From Arthrobacter sp. zg-Y238 (GTDB lineage: Bacteria; Actinomycetota; Actinomycetes; Actinomycetales; Micrococcaceae), in NCBI RefSeq assembly GCF_024385525.1, contig NZ_JANFLU010000007.1, forward strand, positions 1 to 64,000: DNA of 64,000 nt, in the 5' to 3' direction. The notes beneath the pieces are model-generated. The model saw nothing but the letters and a program-made list of their open reading frames with translations, made no database searches and had not been told where the DNA came from. The position numbers and the translations under genes were made by a program. Positions 26,754-35,303 of this stretch are shown one piece after another (the first letter of the stretch is position 1; each line of letters opens with the position of its first letter).

Positions 26754-26795
26754 GAATTACGAAACTCTTGTAATTGTTTCGGAATTACGTAATTC
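26754..26795. promoter_or_regulatory. GAATTAC half-site array (candidate operator)
   Basis: A perfect 14-bp palindrome GAATTAC/GTAATTC (26782-26795) lies 7 nt before the start of the plus-strand HTH gene. A second, gapped pair GAATTAC-N9-GTAATTG (26754-26776) lies just upstream. Four half-sites in 42 bp of otherwise GC-rich sequence form a strong candidate operator for one of the two flanking winged-helix regulators. Confidence 0.7.
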
Positions 26796-26802
26796 TCTAT
26801 CC

Positions 26803-27315
26803 ATGACGACAGGAGACGACACCCGACTGGAGGCGTTGGAAGCACGCGTGGCAGCCCTGGAGCAACGCGCGGGAACCGCGGAGCCGACGTCGGCCGCGGA
26901 CGGGGCAGACGTGTTCTGGGCCCTCGAAGGGGTGCGGAAGCGCCATCCCGAGCCGGGAGCCGTGCTGTTCACCGGCACCGCCACTACCGCCGCCGGTGCC
27001 CACTACGAGTACCAGTACGGGTTGGAGACCGGGCATCTGCTCGACGTCGACTGGACGCAGTTCGCTGACTCCCTTGCCTCCCTCGGCCATCCCGTCCGTC
27101 TGGCTGTGCTCCACGCCGTGCTCGGCGGAACCGAGACCGTGGCAGAGCTGGTGGAGGAACTGGGTTCCGGAACCTCCGGACAGATCTACCACCACGTTCA
27201 CCAGCTGACCGCCTCGGGCTGGCTCACACCGCACGCCCGGTCCCGCTACCAAATCCCGCCGGCCCGGGTCATCCCGCTGCTGGCGATTCTGACTGCTGCC
27301 TCCGGAGGTAACTGA
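26803..27315 (+). CDS. ArsR-like winged-helix regulator
   Basis: This 170-residue protein begins with a short coiled coil (TRLEALEARVAALEQRA), then a roughly 50-residue segment, then a winged helix: FADSLASLGHPVRLAVLHAVLGGTETVAELV...IYHHVHQLTASGWL. The HPVRLAVL and YHHVHQL patterns resemble ArsR-type sensors, but no metal-binding cysteine cluster is present. The ATG at 26803 lies 7 nt after the 14-bp palindrome, suggesting autoregulation. It precedes the serine hydrolase gene by 1 nt. Regulator-serine hydrolase pairs of this type recur in Gram-positive genomes (recalled). Confidence 0.85.
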   Translation: MTTGDDTRLEALEARVAALEQRAGTAEPTSAADGADVFWALEGVRKRHPEPGAVLFTGTATTAAGAHYEYQYGLETGHLLDVDWTQFADSLASLGHPVRLAVLHAVLGGTETVAELVEELGSGTSGQIYHHVHQLTASGWLTPHARSRYQIPPARVIPLLAILTAASGGN

Positions 27316-27316
27316 C

Positions 27317-28402
27317 ATGTCCAAATACAGACGTATGACCGTGGCCGTCCTTGCCGCTGCAGCGGTCCTGGCCGCCGGGCTCCTTGCTGCCCCGTGGACG
27401 CCGCGCCTGTCGACGCAGGTTTCCGGGGATGCAGCACTGGCTGAGGCCGTCCGTCCCCTGCTGCAGAAACCTGCCGATGCGGTCAGCGTGGCCTACCTGG
27501 AAAACGGCGCTGTCCGGTTTGCCGGGTTCGGTGCCGACGAGCGGACGGAGTTCGAAATCGGTTCGGTGTCCAAGACGTTCACGGCGGCACTGCTGGCGGA
27601 CGCCGTCGAGCGCGGCGAGGTGACGTTGGAGACCACCGTGGCTGAAATCCTGGGCCCGGACCTGCGGGACCCGGAGGCCGAGATCGGAACCGTCACCCTG
27701 GCCGAGCTGGCCAGCCACCGGTCGGGGCTTCCCCGGCTAGCCACCGATCCGGAAGCGCTGGTCTCCCTGCTCGCCGGCACCGTCCTCCACCGCGACCCCT
27801 ACACCGCCTCGCCCGCCGAGGTGCTGGAGCAGGCACAGTCTGCGTCGGTGGGCGGAAGGGGAACGATGGCCTACTCCAACCTCGGGTATGCCTTCCTCGG
27901 GCAGCTGCTCGCCAAGGCGGCCGGGATGGAATACACCGATCTGCTGGAGCAGCGGATTTTCGAGCCGCTGGGAATGAAGGACACCTACGTGCCGATGACG
28001 GCCGACAACCTGCGTGCAGGTGCTCCCACCGGCCGGAATGCAAGCGGACTGCCAGAGGGTGCCTGGACCGGCAACGGCACCGCACCGATGGGTGGGATCC
28101 GGTCTACCGCAGCGGATATGTCGCTCTACCTCCGGGCGCTGCTGGCGGGCACCGCCCCTGGTGCCGGCGCCCTGGAACCGCAGTGGGATACCGGTGAGGA
28201 CGGCGAGCAGGTGGGCCTGGCATGGTTCACGCAGGTCTCATCCTCGAGTGGGCGGGCCGCGACTTGGCACAACGGCCAGACCGGAGGTTTCTCATCCATG
28301 GTGGCGATGGATCGTGAAGCTGGCACAGCCGTGCTGATCCTCTCCAATGTGGCTGTCGGGCAGGAAGAAGCTGCGTTGGCTTTGCTGAAGGAAGGTCTCT
28401 GA
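27317..28402 (+). CDS. Secreted serine hydrolase (beta-lactamase family)
   Basis: This 361-residue class C beta-lactamase/D-Ala-D-Ala peptidase fold protein has an N-terminal signal segment or membrane anchor (about residues 8-26). The catalytic SxxK is SVSK in FEIGSVSKTFTAALLA, the YxN motif is YSN in GTMAYSNLGYAFLG, and the third motif is HNGQTGGFSS. The likely action is peptidase or esterase outside the membrane. It may or may not confer beta-lactam tolerance. It is 1 nt after the regulator gene and overlaps the next gene by 1 bp. Confidence 0.9.
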   Translation: MSKYRRMTVAVLAAAAVLAAGLLAAPWTPRLSTQVSGDAALAEAVRPLLQKPADAVSVAYLENGAVRFAGFGADERTEFEIGSVSKTFTAALLADAVERGEVTLETTVAEILGPDLRDPEAEIGTVTLAELASHRSGLPRLATDPEALVSLLAGTVLHRDPYTASPAEVLEQAQSASVGGRGTMAYSNLGYAFLGQLLAKAAGMEYTDLLEQRIFEPLGMKDTYVPMTADNLRAGAPTGRNASGLPEGAWTGNGTAPMGGIRSTAADMSLYLRALLAGTAPGAGALEPQWDTGEDGEQVGLAWFTQVSSSSGRAATWHNGQTGGFSSMVAMDREAGTAVLILSNVAVGQEEAALALLKEGL

Positions 28403-29082
28403 TGACATTCATGTCCTGGATCCTCGGCGCTTGGCTGATGGTGACCTGTCTGTCCGTGGCGGTTCCCGTCTGGAAACGGGCGGGACAGCCTTCAGGCCCC
28501 AGTCGGCGGTCCCTGCTGGCCGGTTTGTTGGATGCGGCTTCGCTCGCGGGCCTCTTGCGGCTCGTGGTGCCGTGGACTCCCGGGTCGGTGGTCCTCTGGG
28601 TGGTGGCGATCGTCGTGCTGGCGGCGGCAGTTGCCGGAGCGGTTCTTCGCTGGCCGGAGCTGCCGGGCCGGGGGTCTGAGTCTGAGGGGCCGGCGCAGGA
28701 GATGGCATCCGGGGGTTCGAGGGGACCTGAGGGCGCGGAGCCGGAGGAATCGGAGTTGGTTCCGAAGCCCGACGTCGCCGTGTCGGAAGTGCCGGACCAA
28801 TCCCGGCTGCAGCAAAGCGCCAGAGCGGAGACCGCAGCAGGGCGAGGCTCGGCGATGGAGGCCGGACCGGTGGAGCGGTCCCGGCGGCCTCTCCTTCCTG
28901 TGCGGGAAAGGGCAGCCGCACCCGACACGGGGAAGTCCGATCCTGGCAACCCTGACCAAGGAAAGCCTGGCCGGAAGGCGGCGGCCGGAAAGAAGATAAA
29001 GAAGGAACCCGGAAATCTCGCGTTGGCCGGAAGCGGGGCGCTGCTGCTCGCCGTCGTCGTGATTTCTTCTCTAGCTGGTTGA
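28402..29082 (+). CDS. Membrane protein with disordered linker
   Basis: This 226-residue protein of unknown function has about three N-terminal helices (residues about 5-22, 40-58 and 61-82). A long Glu/Pro/Gly/Arg-rich disordered stretch (about 85-200) and one C-terminal helix (about 207-225) follow. The ATG shares one base with the stop of the serine hydrolase gene, so it is the third member of that operon. It could be a membrane partner of the hydrolase; that is inference from coupling. Confidence 0.7.
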   Translation: MTFMSWILGAWLMVTCLSVAVPVWKRAGQPSGPSRRSLLAGLLDAASLAGLLRLVVPWTPGSVVLWVVAIVVLAAAVAGAVLRWPELPGRGSESEGPAQEMASGGSRGPEGAEPEESELVPKPDVAVSEVPDQSRLQQSARAETAAGRGSAMEAGPVERSRRPLLPVRERAAAPDTGKSDPGNPDQGKPGRKAAAGKKIKKEPGNLALAGSGALLLAVVVISSLAG

Positions 29083-29194
29083 GGCCGGTTTGGGCTGTAT
29101 GAGTGTCGCCTGGAAAGGCCTTGTAAGCGAACTGAAAAACAGGTGGCGGAACGGGTATTTCTTCCCTAGCTCCGACGCCCGAGTCTCGATAGAC

Positions 29195-29210
29195 TCGAAC
29201 ACATGTTCGA
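29195..29210. promoter_or_regulatory. LexA-type SOS box over a start codon
   Basis: TCGAACACATGTTCGA is a TCGAAC-N4-GTTCGA dyad matching the actinobacterial/Gram-positive LexA box (CGAACRNRYGTTCG). Its last bases encode the start of the HNH protein (ATG TTC GAA, Met-Phe-Glu). LexA binding here would cover the translation start and any leaderless transcription start. Confidence 0.8.
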
Positions 29211-30786
29211 ATACTCTCGACCTGCAAACCATCAGCGGACCGGCCGATTGACTGCCGACACCGCGTTGGTGAACGCGTGGGTCGAGGTATTGGGCGACCA
29301 AGCTGAGAGCCTGTCCAGCGGGGAGCCCGAAGACCGCGAGCTGATTGACCGGATCCGGGCACTGGAGGAACTCAAAGCCGCGGCTTCGGCGGCACAGGCC
29401 CGGGCCGCTGCAGTGTTCGATGCCTCGCAGCGCCGGAAGCAGGCCGAGGCCGGAGTACTGCGCGAGGACCTGGGCCGCGGTGTCGCTTCCCAGATTGCCT
29501 TGGCCCGCAGGGAGTCGCCGAGCCGAGGGGGACGGCTGCTGGGGTTTGCCAAGGTACTGACGGAGGAGATGCCGTGCACCCTGCACGCGCTGACCCGCGG
29601 GAAAATCAGTGAATGGAGGGCAACGCTGCTGGTCCGTGAAACGGCTTGCCTGAGTTTGGAGGACCGGCGGCGGGTGGATGAAGAAGTGGCCGGAGATCCG
29701 GAAGTGCTTGAAACTCTGGGGGACCGGCAGATCATTTCCCGTGCCAGAGGTGCCGCCTACCGGCTGGATCCTTCAGCAGCGGTCAAGCGCGCGGCCAAAG
29801 CCGAATCGGAACGTTTTGTCTCCTGCCGTCCTGCACCGGACACCATGACCTACCTGACCGGACTTCTGCCCGTGGCCCAGGGCGTGGGTGTTTATGCGGC
29901 ATTGTCCCGTGAAGCGGACCGGCTGCGTGCCTCCGGAGATTCCCGGGGCCGGGGCCAGATCATGGCGGACACCCTCGTTGAGCGCGTGACCGGACAGACT
30001 GAGGCAGGCCAGCTGGAGGTGGAAGTTCAGCTGGTGATGACGGATCGGACGCTGTTCGGCGGAGATTCCGAGCCGGCCGTGGTCCCCGGATACGGCCCGG
30101 TGCCTGCGCAGTGGGCAAGGGACCTGGTTCGGGGAAGGCATCCGAGGCAAGACGCCGAGCAGGACGATTCCGACCGTGGAGCGGAACCCGGACAGAACCA
30201 CGGACAGATCCCGGATCGGGGCCAGCATCGTGTTGCAGGGCGGACAACGAAGCGGGACAAACAAGACGAACGCTGGCTTCGGCGTCTGTACGCAGATCCC
30301 GATACCGGAGAACTCGTCGCAATGGATTCACGGGCACGCTTGTTCCCGACTTCGTTGGGACGGCTTATCGCGGCTCGGGACCAGACCTGCCGAATGCCGT
30401 GGTGCGGAGCGCCCATTCGGCATTTCGACCATATTCGTCCCCACCGTGACGGCGGGGAGACCAGCACCGCGAATGGGCAGGGCCTCTGCGAGGCGTGCAA
30501 CCAGGCCAAGGAAGCACCTGATTGGAAGGCGCGAACGGTCGATACTCCAGGGAAAAGCGGACCGCACACCGTCGAGACCACCACCCCAACGGGGCACACC
30601 TATCGGTCTACTGCGCCGCCGCTGCCTGGGGTCAGAGCTGTAGCAAGAGCCGGGGATCGGGCGGGAACCGAGACTGGAATCGAAACCGAAGATCAATCCA
30701 GCGCAGGAACACGGCCCGTCAAACGCTCAGGATCTCCAACCACGTTCCTGGAAGGCTGCATCGTCGATCTGATCTGGGCCGCGTGA
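29203..30786 (+). CDS. DUF222 / HNH endonuclease domain protein
   Basis: This 527-residue protein belongs to the actinobacterial 13E12-repeat type family. It has an N-terminal helical DUF222 domain (residues about 35-300), a charged low-complexity linker (about 310-356) and a C-terminal HNH nuclease with CRMPWCGAPIRHFDHIRPH...GLCEACNQAKEAP (about 396-435). Two CxxC-like pairs bind zinc and the DH...N residues are catalytic in the family. The gene is monocistronic. The ATG lies inside a LexA-type box, and no separate ribosome binding site is visible, as in a leaderless mRNA. The biological role of the family is not settled; mobility and DNA damage have been proposed. Confidence 0.92.
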   Translation: MFEYSRPANHQRTGRLTADTALVNAWVEVLGDQAESLSSGEPEDRELIDRIRALEELKAAASAAQARAAAVFDASQRRKQAEAGVLREDLGRGVASQIALARRESPSRGGRLLGFAKVLTEEMPCTLHALTRGKISEWRATLLVRETACLSLEDRRRVDEEVAGDPEVLETLGDRQIISRARGAAYRLDPSAAVKRAAKAESERFVSCRPAPDTMTYLTGLLPVAQGVGVYAALSREADRLRASGDSRGRGQIMADTLVERVTGQTEAGQLEVEVQLVMTDRTLFGGDSEPAVVPGYGPVPAQWARDLVRGRHPRQDAEQDDSDRGAEPGQNHGQIPDRGQHRVAGRTTKRDKQDERWLRRLYADPDTGELVAMDSRARLFPTSLGRLIAARDQTCRMPWCGAPIRHFDHIRPHRDGGETSTANGQGLCEACNQAKEAPDWKARTVDTPGKSGPHTVETTTPTGHTYRSTAPPLPGVRAVARAGDRAGTETGIETEDQSSAGTRPVKRSGSPTTFLEGCIVDLIWAA

Positions 30787-30848
30787 TGGACCTGCGTATG
30801 GGCGTTCCGGCGCTGGGAGTATTCCGGCCGGCTTGGGGAACCAGGACC

Positions 30849-31676
30849 CTACCGGTCCGCCAGTTCGGCAAGAATCTCATCGGTAAAGGGAGGCCACACC
30901 TCGGCGGCCCAGGGACCGAAATCGCGGTCGGTAAGGCAGACAGCAGCAGCACGAACCGCAGGATCCACCCAAAGGAAGGTTCCGGACTGGCCGAAGTGCC
31001 CGAAAGTGGCCGGCGAGCTGTTAGCGCCGGTCCAGTGCGGAGACTTCTGTGCCCGGATTTCGAAGCCGAGGCCCCAATCGTTCTCTTTCTGCCGGCCGAA
31101 ACCGGGAAGCACCCCCGCGAGGCCGGGAAAGACCACCTGCGTGGCTTCCGTCAGCCGGCCCGGATCGGTGAGCGTGGGAGCCTGCAGCTCGGCAGCAAAC
31201 CGACTGAGGTCCGCTGCCGTGGAGACGGCACCGGCAGCAGGGGAGCCCTCCAGTGTTGTGGAAGACATGCCCAGCGGAACCAGCACGCCTTCCCGCAGGT
31301 ATTCCCCGAAAGCCATGCCCGTGGCCTGCTCCAGTGTCTCCCCGAGTACCTCAAAACCTGCGTTGGAATACAGGCGCCGGGTGCCGGGGGTGTAGCGGAT
31401 CGTGCGCTCGCCGAAGTCGTAGCCCCCGGAATGGGCCAGAAGGTGCCGGACGGTAGAACCCTCAGGGCCCGCAGGCTGATCGAGTTCCAAGGCTCCCTCA
31501 TCGAGGGAAACCAGTACGGCATACGCGCTCAGCAGCTTGGTGACCGAGGCGAGTCGAAAACGGCGGTCCTGGTCGCCGGCAGTGCCGAGCACCTCGCCGT
31601 CGGCGGTCACGACGGAGACAGCGGCATGGTCAACAGGCCAGGACTCGATCTTCTGCAGGCTTTTCACGGAAATCAT
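30849..31676 (-). CDS. Serine hydrolase at the end of the ole operon
   Basis: This 275-residue beta-lactamase/PBP-fold hydrolase lacks a signal peptide and is probably cytoplasmic. The catalytic SxxK is SVTK in RLASVTKLLSAYAVL, followed by YSN in RLYSNAGFEVLGETLEQ and a GHFGQSGTF third motif. The ATG at 31676 lies 1 nt after the oleD stop, so it is almost certainly translated with oleABCD. A longer reading frame would overlap oleD. The role is unknown. It could hydrolyse a thioester, lactone or ester linked to olefin synthesis, or simply be a hitchhiker. Confidence 0.88.
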   Translation of the reverse strand: MISVKSLQKIESWPVDHAAVSVVTADGEVLGTAGDQDRRFRLASVTKLLSAYAVLVSLDEGALELDQPAGPEGSTVRHLLAHSGGYDFGERTIRYTPGTRRLYSNAGFEVLGETLEQATGMAFGEYLREGVLVPLGMSSTTLEGSPAAGAVSTAADLSRFAAELQAPTLTDPGRLTEATQVVFPGLAGVLPGFGRQKENDWGLGFEIRAQKSPHWTGANSSPATFGHFGQSGTFLWVDPAVRAAAVCLTDRDFGPWAAEVWPPFTDEILAELADR

Positions 31677-31677
31677 C

Positions 31678-32676
31678 CTAGGAGTAGTGCCGGGCAAGCC
31701 GGGCCATGCCGTCTTCAATCGAAACTTCGGGGGTCCAGTCCAGCACTTCGCGGGTTTCGCGCTGGTCAAACCAGTGCGACGTCGAGAGCTGCTCGGCCAG
31801 GAAGCGGGTCATGGGAGGCTCATCGTGGACGAGACCCCGCCGACCGGCCACCAACCAGGCCTTCTCGATCAGGCTTCCGGCGCCTCGGGCAGCCTTGCCG
31901 GGAACGCTCCAGCCCGGTGCAGCCACTCCTGCAGCTGCACAGATACCGGCAATCAGTTCCCCTACCGGCCGCGGCTGGCCGTTCGTGACCACGAGGGCAC
32001 GGCCGGCTGCGGCATCCATCCGCTCCAGTCCGCGGACAATGGCCGCCGCCGCGTTGTCGATGTACGTGGTGTCGATCAGCGCCGCACCGCCGTCCAGCAG
32101 CGGCAGGCGGCCGGACCGGGCACGGTCGATCACGCGTTCCACCAGCTGCGTGTCGCCGGGCCCCCAGACGATATGCGGCCGGATGGCAGTGACCCGGAAA
32201 TCGGACGAATTCTGCGCCAGTGCAAAGAGCTCGGCCTGGGCCTTGGACGCAGCATAGAAACCGCGGGCACGGGCAGGGTCTGCAGTACCCGCACCGGCAC
32301 CGGCAATCGGCTCGCCGAAGTGCGCCACGGACGGAGACGAGACGAAAACGACGTCGCGAACCCCGGCCGTCTGCGCAGCCTGCAGCAGGACCTGCGTACC
32401 CGCGATGTTGGTTTGCTCGAACTCATGCCACTCGCCGGTAAAGGAGACCTTCGCCGCAAGATGGATTACTGCGTCCATCCCGTCGACGGCGCGGGCAGCC
32501 GCAGCGGGATCGGCAACGGAACCGGACACGGAATCCCTGCCGGGCCGGCCGGGACGGCGCTGGAAGGTGCGGACCTTGTGGCCCTTGGCTTCCAGCAGGT
32601 CCGCAACCGCACCGCCCAGCAGGCCGCTCGCACCGGTGACCAGGACGTTCCGGGGCGGCAGGACCGGCGAACTCAT
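31678..32676 (-). CDS. oleD: OleD-type NAD(P)-dependent 2-alkyl-3-ketoacid reductase
   Basis: This 332-residue extended short-chain dehydrogenase/epimerase has the Rossmann motif TGASGLLGGAV near residue 15, the catalytic YxxxK as YAASK in GFYAASKAQAELF, and the downstream RPHIVWGPGD. In olefin biosynthesis OleD reduces the 2-alkyl-3-ketoalkanoate made by OleA to the 3-hydroxy acid. Its ATG overlaps the oleBC stop by 4 bp. Assignment rests on family and on the oleA-oleBC-oleD order known from Micrococcus luteus and other actinobacteria. Confidence 0.93.
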   Translation of the reverse strand: MSSPVLPPRNVLVTGASGLLGGAVADLLEAKGHKVRTFQRRPGRPGRDSVSGSVADPAAAARAVDGMDAVIHLAAKVSFTGEWHEFEQTNIAGTQVLLQAAQTAGVRDVVFVSSPSVAHFGEPIAGAGAGTADPARARGFYAASKAQAELFALAQNSSDFRVTAIRPHIVWGPGDTQLVERVIDRARSGRLPLLDGGAALIDTTYIDNAAAAIVRGLERMDAAAGRALVVTNGQPRPVGELIAGICAAAGVAAPGWSVPGKAARGAGSLIEKAWLVAGRRGLVHDEPPMTRFLAEQLSTSHWFDQRETREVLDWTPEVSIEDGMARLARHYS

Positions 32677-35303
32677 CGCCGGCCCTTGCCCAGCCGCGGC
32701 ACCGGACCGCCGGCCAGCAGCCGGGAGGCCCAGTCAGCCAACGCCGTACGGTCGATCTTGGAATTGTGCCGGATATCGGTAGGCATCTGCGGCAGCACCA
32801 GTACGGCAGCCAGATCGAGCCCCACGAACTCGGCCACGCGGGACCGCACAGCTGTGGTCAGCTCGGAAGACGCGGTCCCGGCCCGGCGGGCCGGCGGTTC
32901 CGTCTCCAGAACAGCCACGGGCACCTGGGCGCCGGCGGGTCCGACGCCGACCAGCGCCACCCTGCCCACGCCGTCGACCGTCTCGGCCGCCTGCTCGGCT
33001 GCCACCGGGGTCCGGACCCCGTCCGCGGTGGTGAGGATGTGCCCGAGACGCCCCTCGACCCACAACCGGCCCTCGTCGTCGAAGTGGCCGACGTCGCCGG
33101 TGCGGTGCCAGCCGTCAATGGACGAACTATGGCTTTCCGTGATCCAGAGCCGGTCGTAGCGGTCCTTGACGTGCGGGGCGCTGACCAGGATTTCACCGGT
33201 GCGGTTCGGAACGGTCAGCGGTTTATTGCCCACCGAACCGTCCGGGAAGACTTCGGCAATGGCCACCTCGGCCCGGGACACCGGAGTGCCGACGCAGACA
33301 CCGTTGCCGGCACCAGCGGCACGGATGCCCTCAAGGTCGATATCGGTGACCGGCAGTGCTTCGGTCATGCCGTACGGGGTGTGCAGGGAGGCCTTCGGCA
33401 CCAGGTCCTGCACCTGCGCCAGAAGCGGCTCGGCTATCGGAGCACCGGCGGAAAGCAGCAGTTCCACCTGTGCCAGCGCGGCCCGCTGCGGAGCGTTCAG
33501 CTGGCCGGAGGTGGCCAGCACGTTGGTCAGCGCCGCAGGGGAAGCAAAGATGGTGGTGGCATCCACGGCGACGGCGGCATCGGCCAGGGCTGCGGCGGTC
33601 AGGGTGCGCGGGGAGGTGACGTCCATGTCCGGCGTCACTGATGTGGCACCCAACGCCGGACCCAGCAGAGCGAACGGCGCGAAGCCGGCCACCAGCGAGG
33701 TCCCGGCACGGAGGTTATAGGTGTCCTTGATGGCATCACGCATGGCGGCCAACTGCCGGTGCGTGTACACCACACCCTTGGCAGGGCCAGTGGACCCGGA
33801 GGTGAACAGGACGGCGGCGTCCGCGTCGGGTTCCGCGGGGTACCACGGCGCTTCGGAACCGGATCCGTCGGCAATGAGACCCTCAACGGAGTACCGGACA
33901 CCCAGCAGCCGTTTACGGGCGGGCGACAGCTCGGACACGCTGATCCGGGTTCCCGGCCAGCCCAGCGCCCGGGCACCGACCAGTGCCCGGTCGATGCCGA
34001 TCAGGAACGCCGGCCCGGCGCCCTTGATGGCGCGGCCGAGTCCCTTGGTGCCCAGGCCGGCGTCGGCCACCACAATGACGGCGTTCAGGCGCAGGCACGC
34101 GTAGATCAGCGAGGTCAGTTCAATGCCCGGCGGAACCAGCAGGTTCACCCGGGTACCCGGACGCACGCCCGCTGCGGCGAGTCCCGCGGCGAGGGCATTC
34201 ACCCGCTCCGCGAGCCCGGCCCAGGACAGGATGCGCGGCTCCACTGCCGCGCCCTCGCCTCCGCCCAGCGGTGCCATGTCGACGACGGCGGCGCTGGTGT
34301 CGCCCGCACGCTCATCCAACTCGGCAAGCATGGGGCGGAACGGCTCAGTGCGCCGGAGTGCGGAATCGGCAGGGGCTTCGACGGCGGTCTGCAGCCAGGA
34401 GAAGACGGGGGAGGCAATATCGACGTCTTCGGGGAGCAGGTGCCCGGCACCCTCGAACCGGTGCACGGAGGATTCCGGCAGCCGGTCCAGCAGGTCGCGC
34501 AGGTAGCGGTCGGAGAAGACCGGATCCTTAGGACCCCAGAGGACCAGAGAGGGAACATTGAGCCGGCGGATACCCTCAGCAACGGTGGTCAGCGCCCGCC
34601 AGCTCGGGTGGGAATCCACGGCGGGAATGTCGGCAACGAAGTTCGCAACGCCCTGTCGGCGGGCCGCCCCGCGGTACGGCAGCGCAAACGCTTCCCGTAC
34701 CGGAGCAGGCAGTGCGGGCTGCGCGAGGGAATGCGTAACCCGGATAAAGGCATCGGTGCTGCGCGTGCCCCAGGGATGGACGGCCGGATGCAGGGCCAGC
34801 TTCAAGGCCGGCGGCAGCGAATACCCGGCAGGGTGCACTGCAGTGTTGGTCAGGACCACGCCGGCGAGCTGACGGCGGTGCCGCAGCGCCCAGCCCAGGG
34901 AAATCAGTCCGCCCCAGTCGTGGCCGACAGTGACCACGGGTCCGGTGATTTCCAGCGTGTCCGTGAGGTTGCCGAGGTCGGTGATCCGGTCCTCCAGCCG
35001 ACGGAAGGCACCGGTACGTTCGGAGAAGCCCATGTCCAGCTGGTCAACGGCCACCACGCGCCACGGCTTGTCGGCGGACGCGCCGGCAGCCAGCAGGGTG
35101 CGCCAGAGGTAGGACCAGGTGGGGTTGCCGTGCACACACAGCAGGGTCCCGGCCGGTTCGACGCCGGCGGCGGTCAGATCGGGTCCGTTATCGAGGATGT
35201 GCCACTTGCGGACGGTGCCCGCGACGTCGACGGCGGCGGTGGAGGGAACGTGGACAAACGTGGACCAGGCGGCGGAAACGCCCGGCCAAAGCTCCTCTAC
35301 CAC
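32673..35303 (-). CDS. oleBC: OleBC fusion: beta-lactone decarboxylase / synthetase
   Basis: This 876-residue protein fuses two enzymes. Residues about 20-310 are an alpha/beta hydrolase of the haloalkane dehalogenase type (OleB): oxyanion loop HGNPTWSYLW (58-67), nucleophile Asp129 in VGHDWGG and His288 in GAGHLLPED. Residues about 350-876 are an AMP-forming synthetase fold (OleC) with P-loop TSGSTGPAKG (501-510) and TGDVGHFDDEGRLWV. OleC forms a beta-lactone from the 2-alkyl-3-hydroxy acid, and OleB decarboxylates it to the cis-olefin. Fusion is typical of actinobacteria. GTG 35303 gives a 7-bp overlap with oleA. Confidence 0.93.
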   Translation of the reverse strand: MVEELWPGVSAAWSTFVHVPSTAAVDVAGTVRKWHILDNGPDLTAAGVEPAGTLLCVHGNPTWSYLWRTLLAAGASADKPWRVVAVDQLDMGFSERTGAFRRLEDRITDLGNLTDTLEITGPVVTVGHDWGGLISLGWALRHRRQLAGVVLTNTAVHPAGYSLPPALKLALHPAVHPWGTRSTDAFIRVTHSLAQPALPAPVREAFALPYRGAARRQGVANFVADIPAVDSHPSWRALTTVAEGIRRLNVPSLVLWGPKDPVFSDRYLRDLLDRLPESSVHRFEGAGHLLPEDVDIASPVFSWLQTAVEAPADSALRRTEPFRPMLAELDERAGDTSAAVVDMAPLGGGEGAAVEPRILSWAGLAERVNALAAGLAAAGVRPGTRVNLLVPPGIELTSLIYACLRLNAVIVVADAGLGTKGLGRAIKGAGPAFLIGIDRALVGARALGWPGTRISVSELSPARKRLLGVRYSVEGLIADGSGSEAPWYPAEPDADAAVLFTSGSTGPAKGVVYTHRQLAAMRDAIKDTYNLRAGTSLVAGFAPFALLGPALGATSVTPDMDVTSPRTLTAAALADAAVAVDATTIFASPAALTNVLATSGQLNAPQRAALAQVELLLSAGAPIAEPLLAQVQDLVPKASLHTPYGMTEALPVTDIDLEGIRAAGAGNGVCVGTPVSRAEVAIAEVFPDGSVGNKPLTVPNRTGEILVSAPHVKDRYDRLWITESHSSSIDGWHRTGDVGHFDDEGRLWVEGRLGHILTTADGVRTPVAAEQAAETVDGVGRVALVGVGPAGAQVPVAVLETEPPARRAGTASSELTTAVRSRVAEFVGLDLAAVLVLPQMPTDIRHNSKIDRTALADWASRLLAGGPVPRLGKGRR

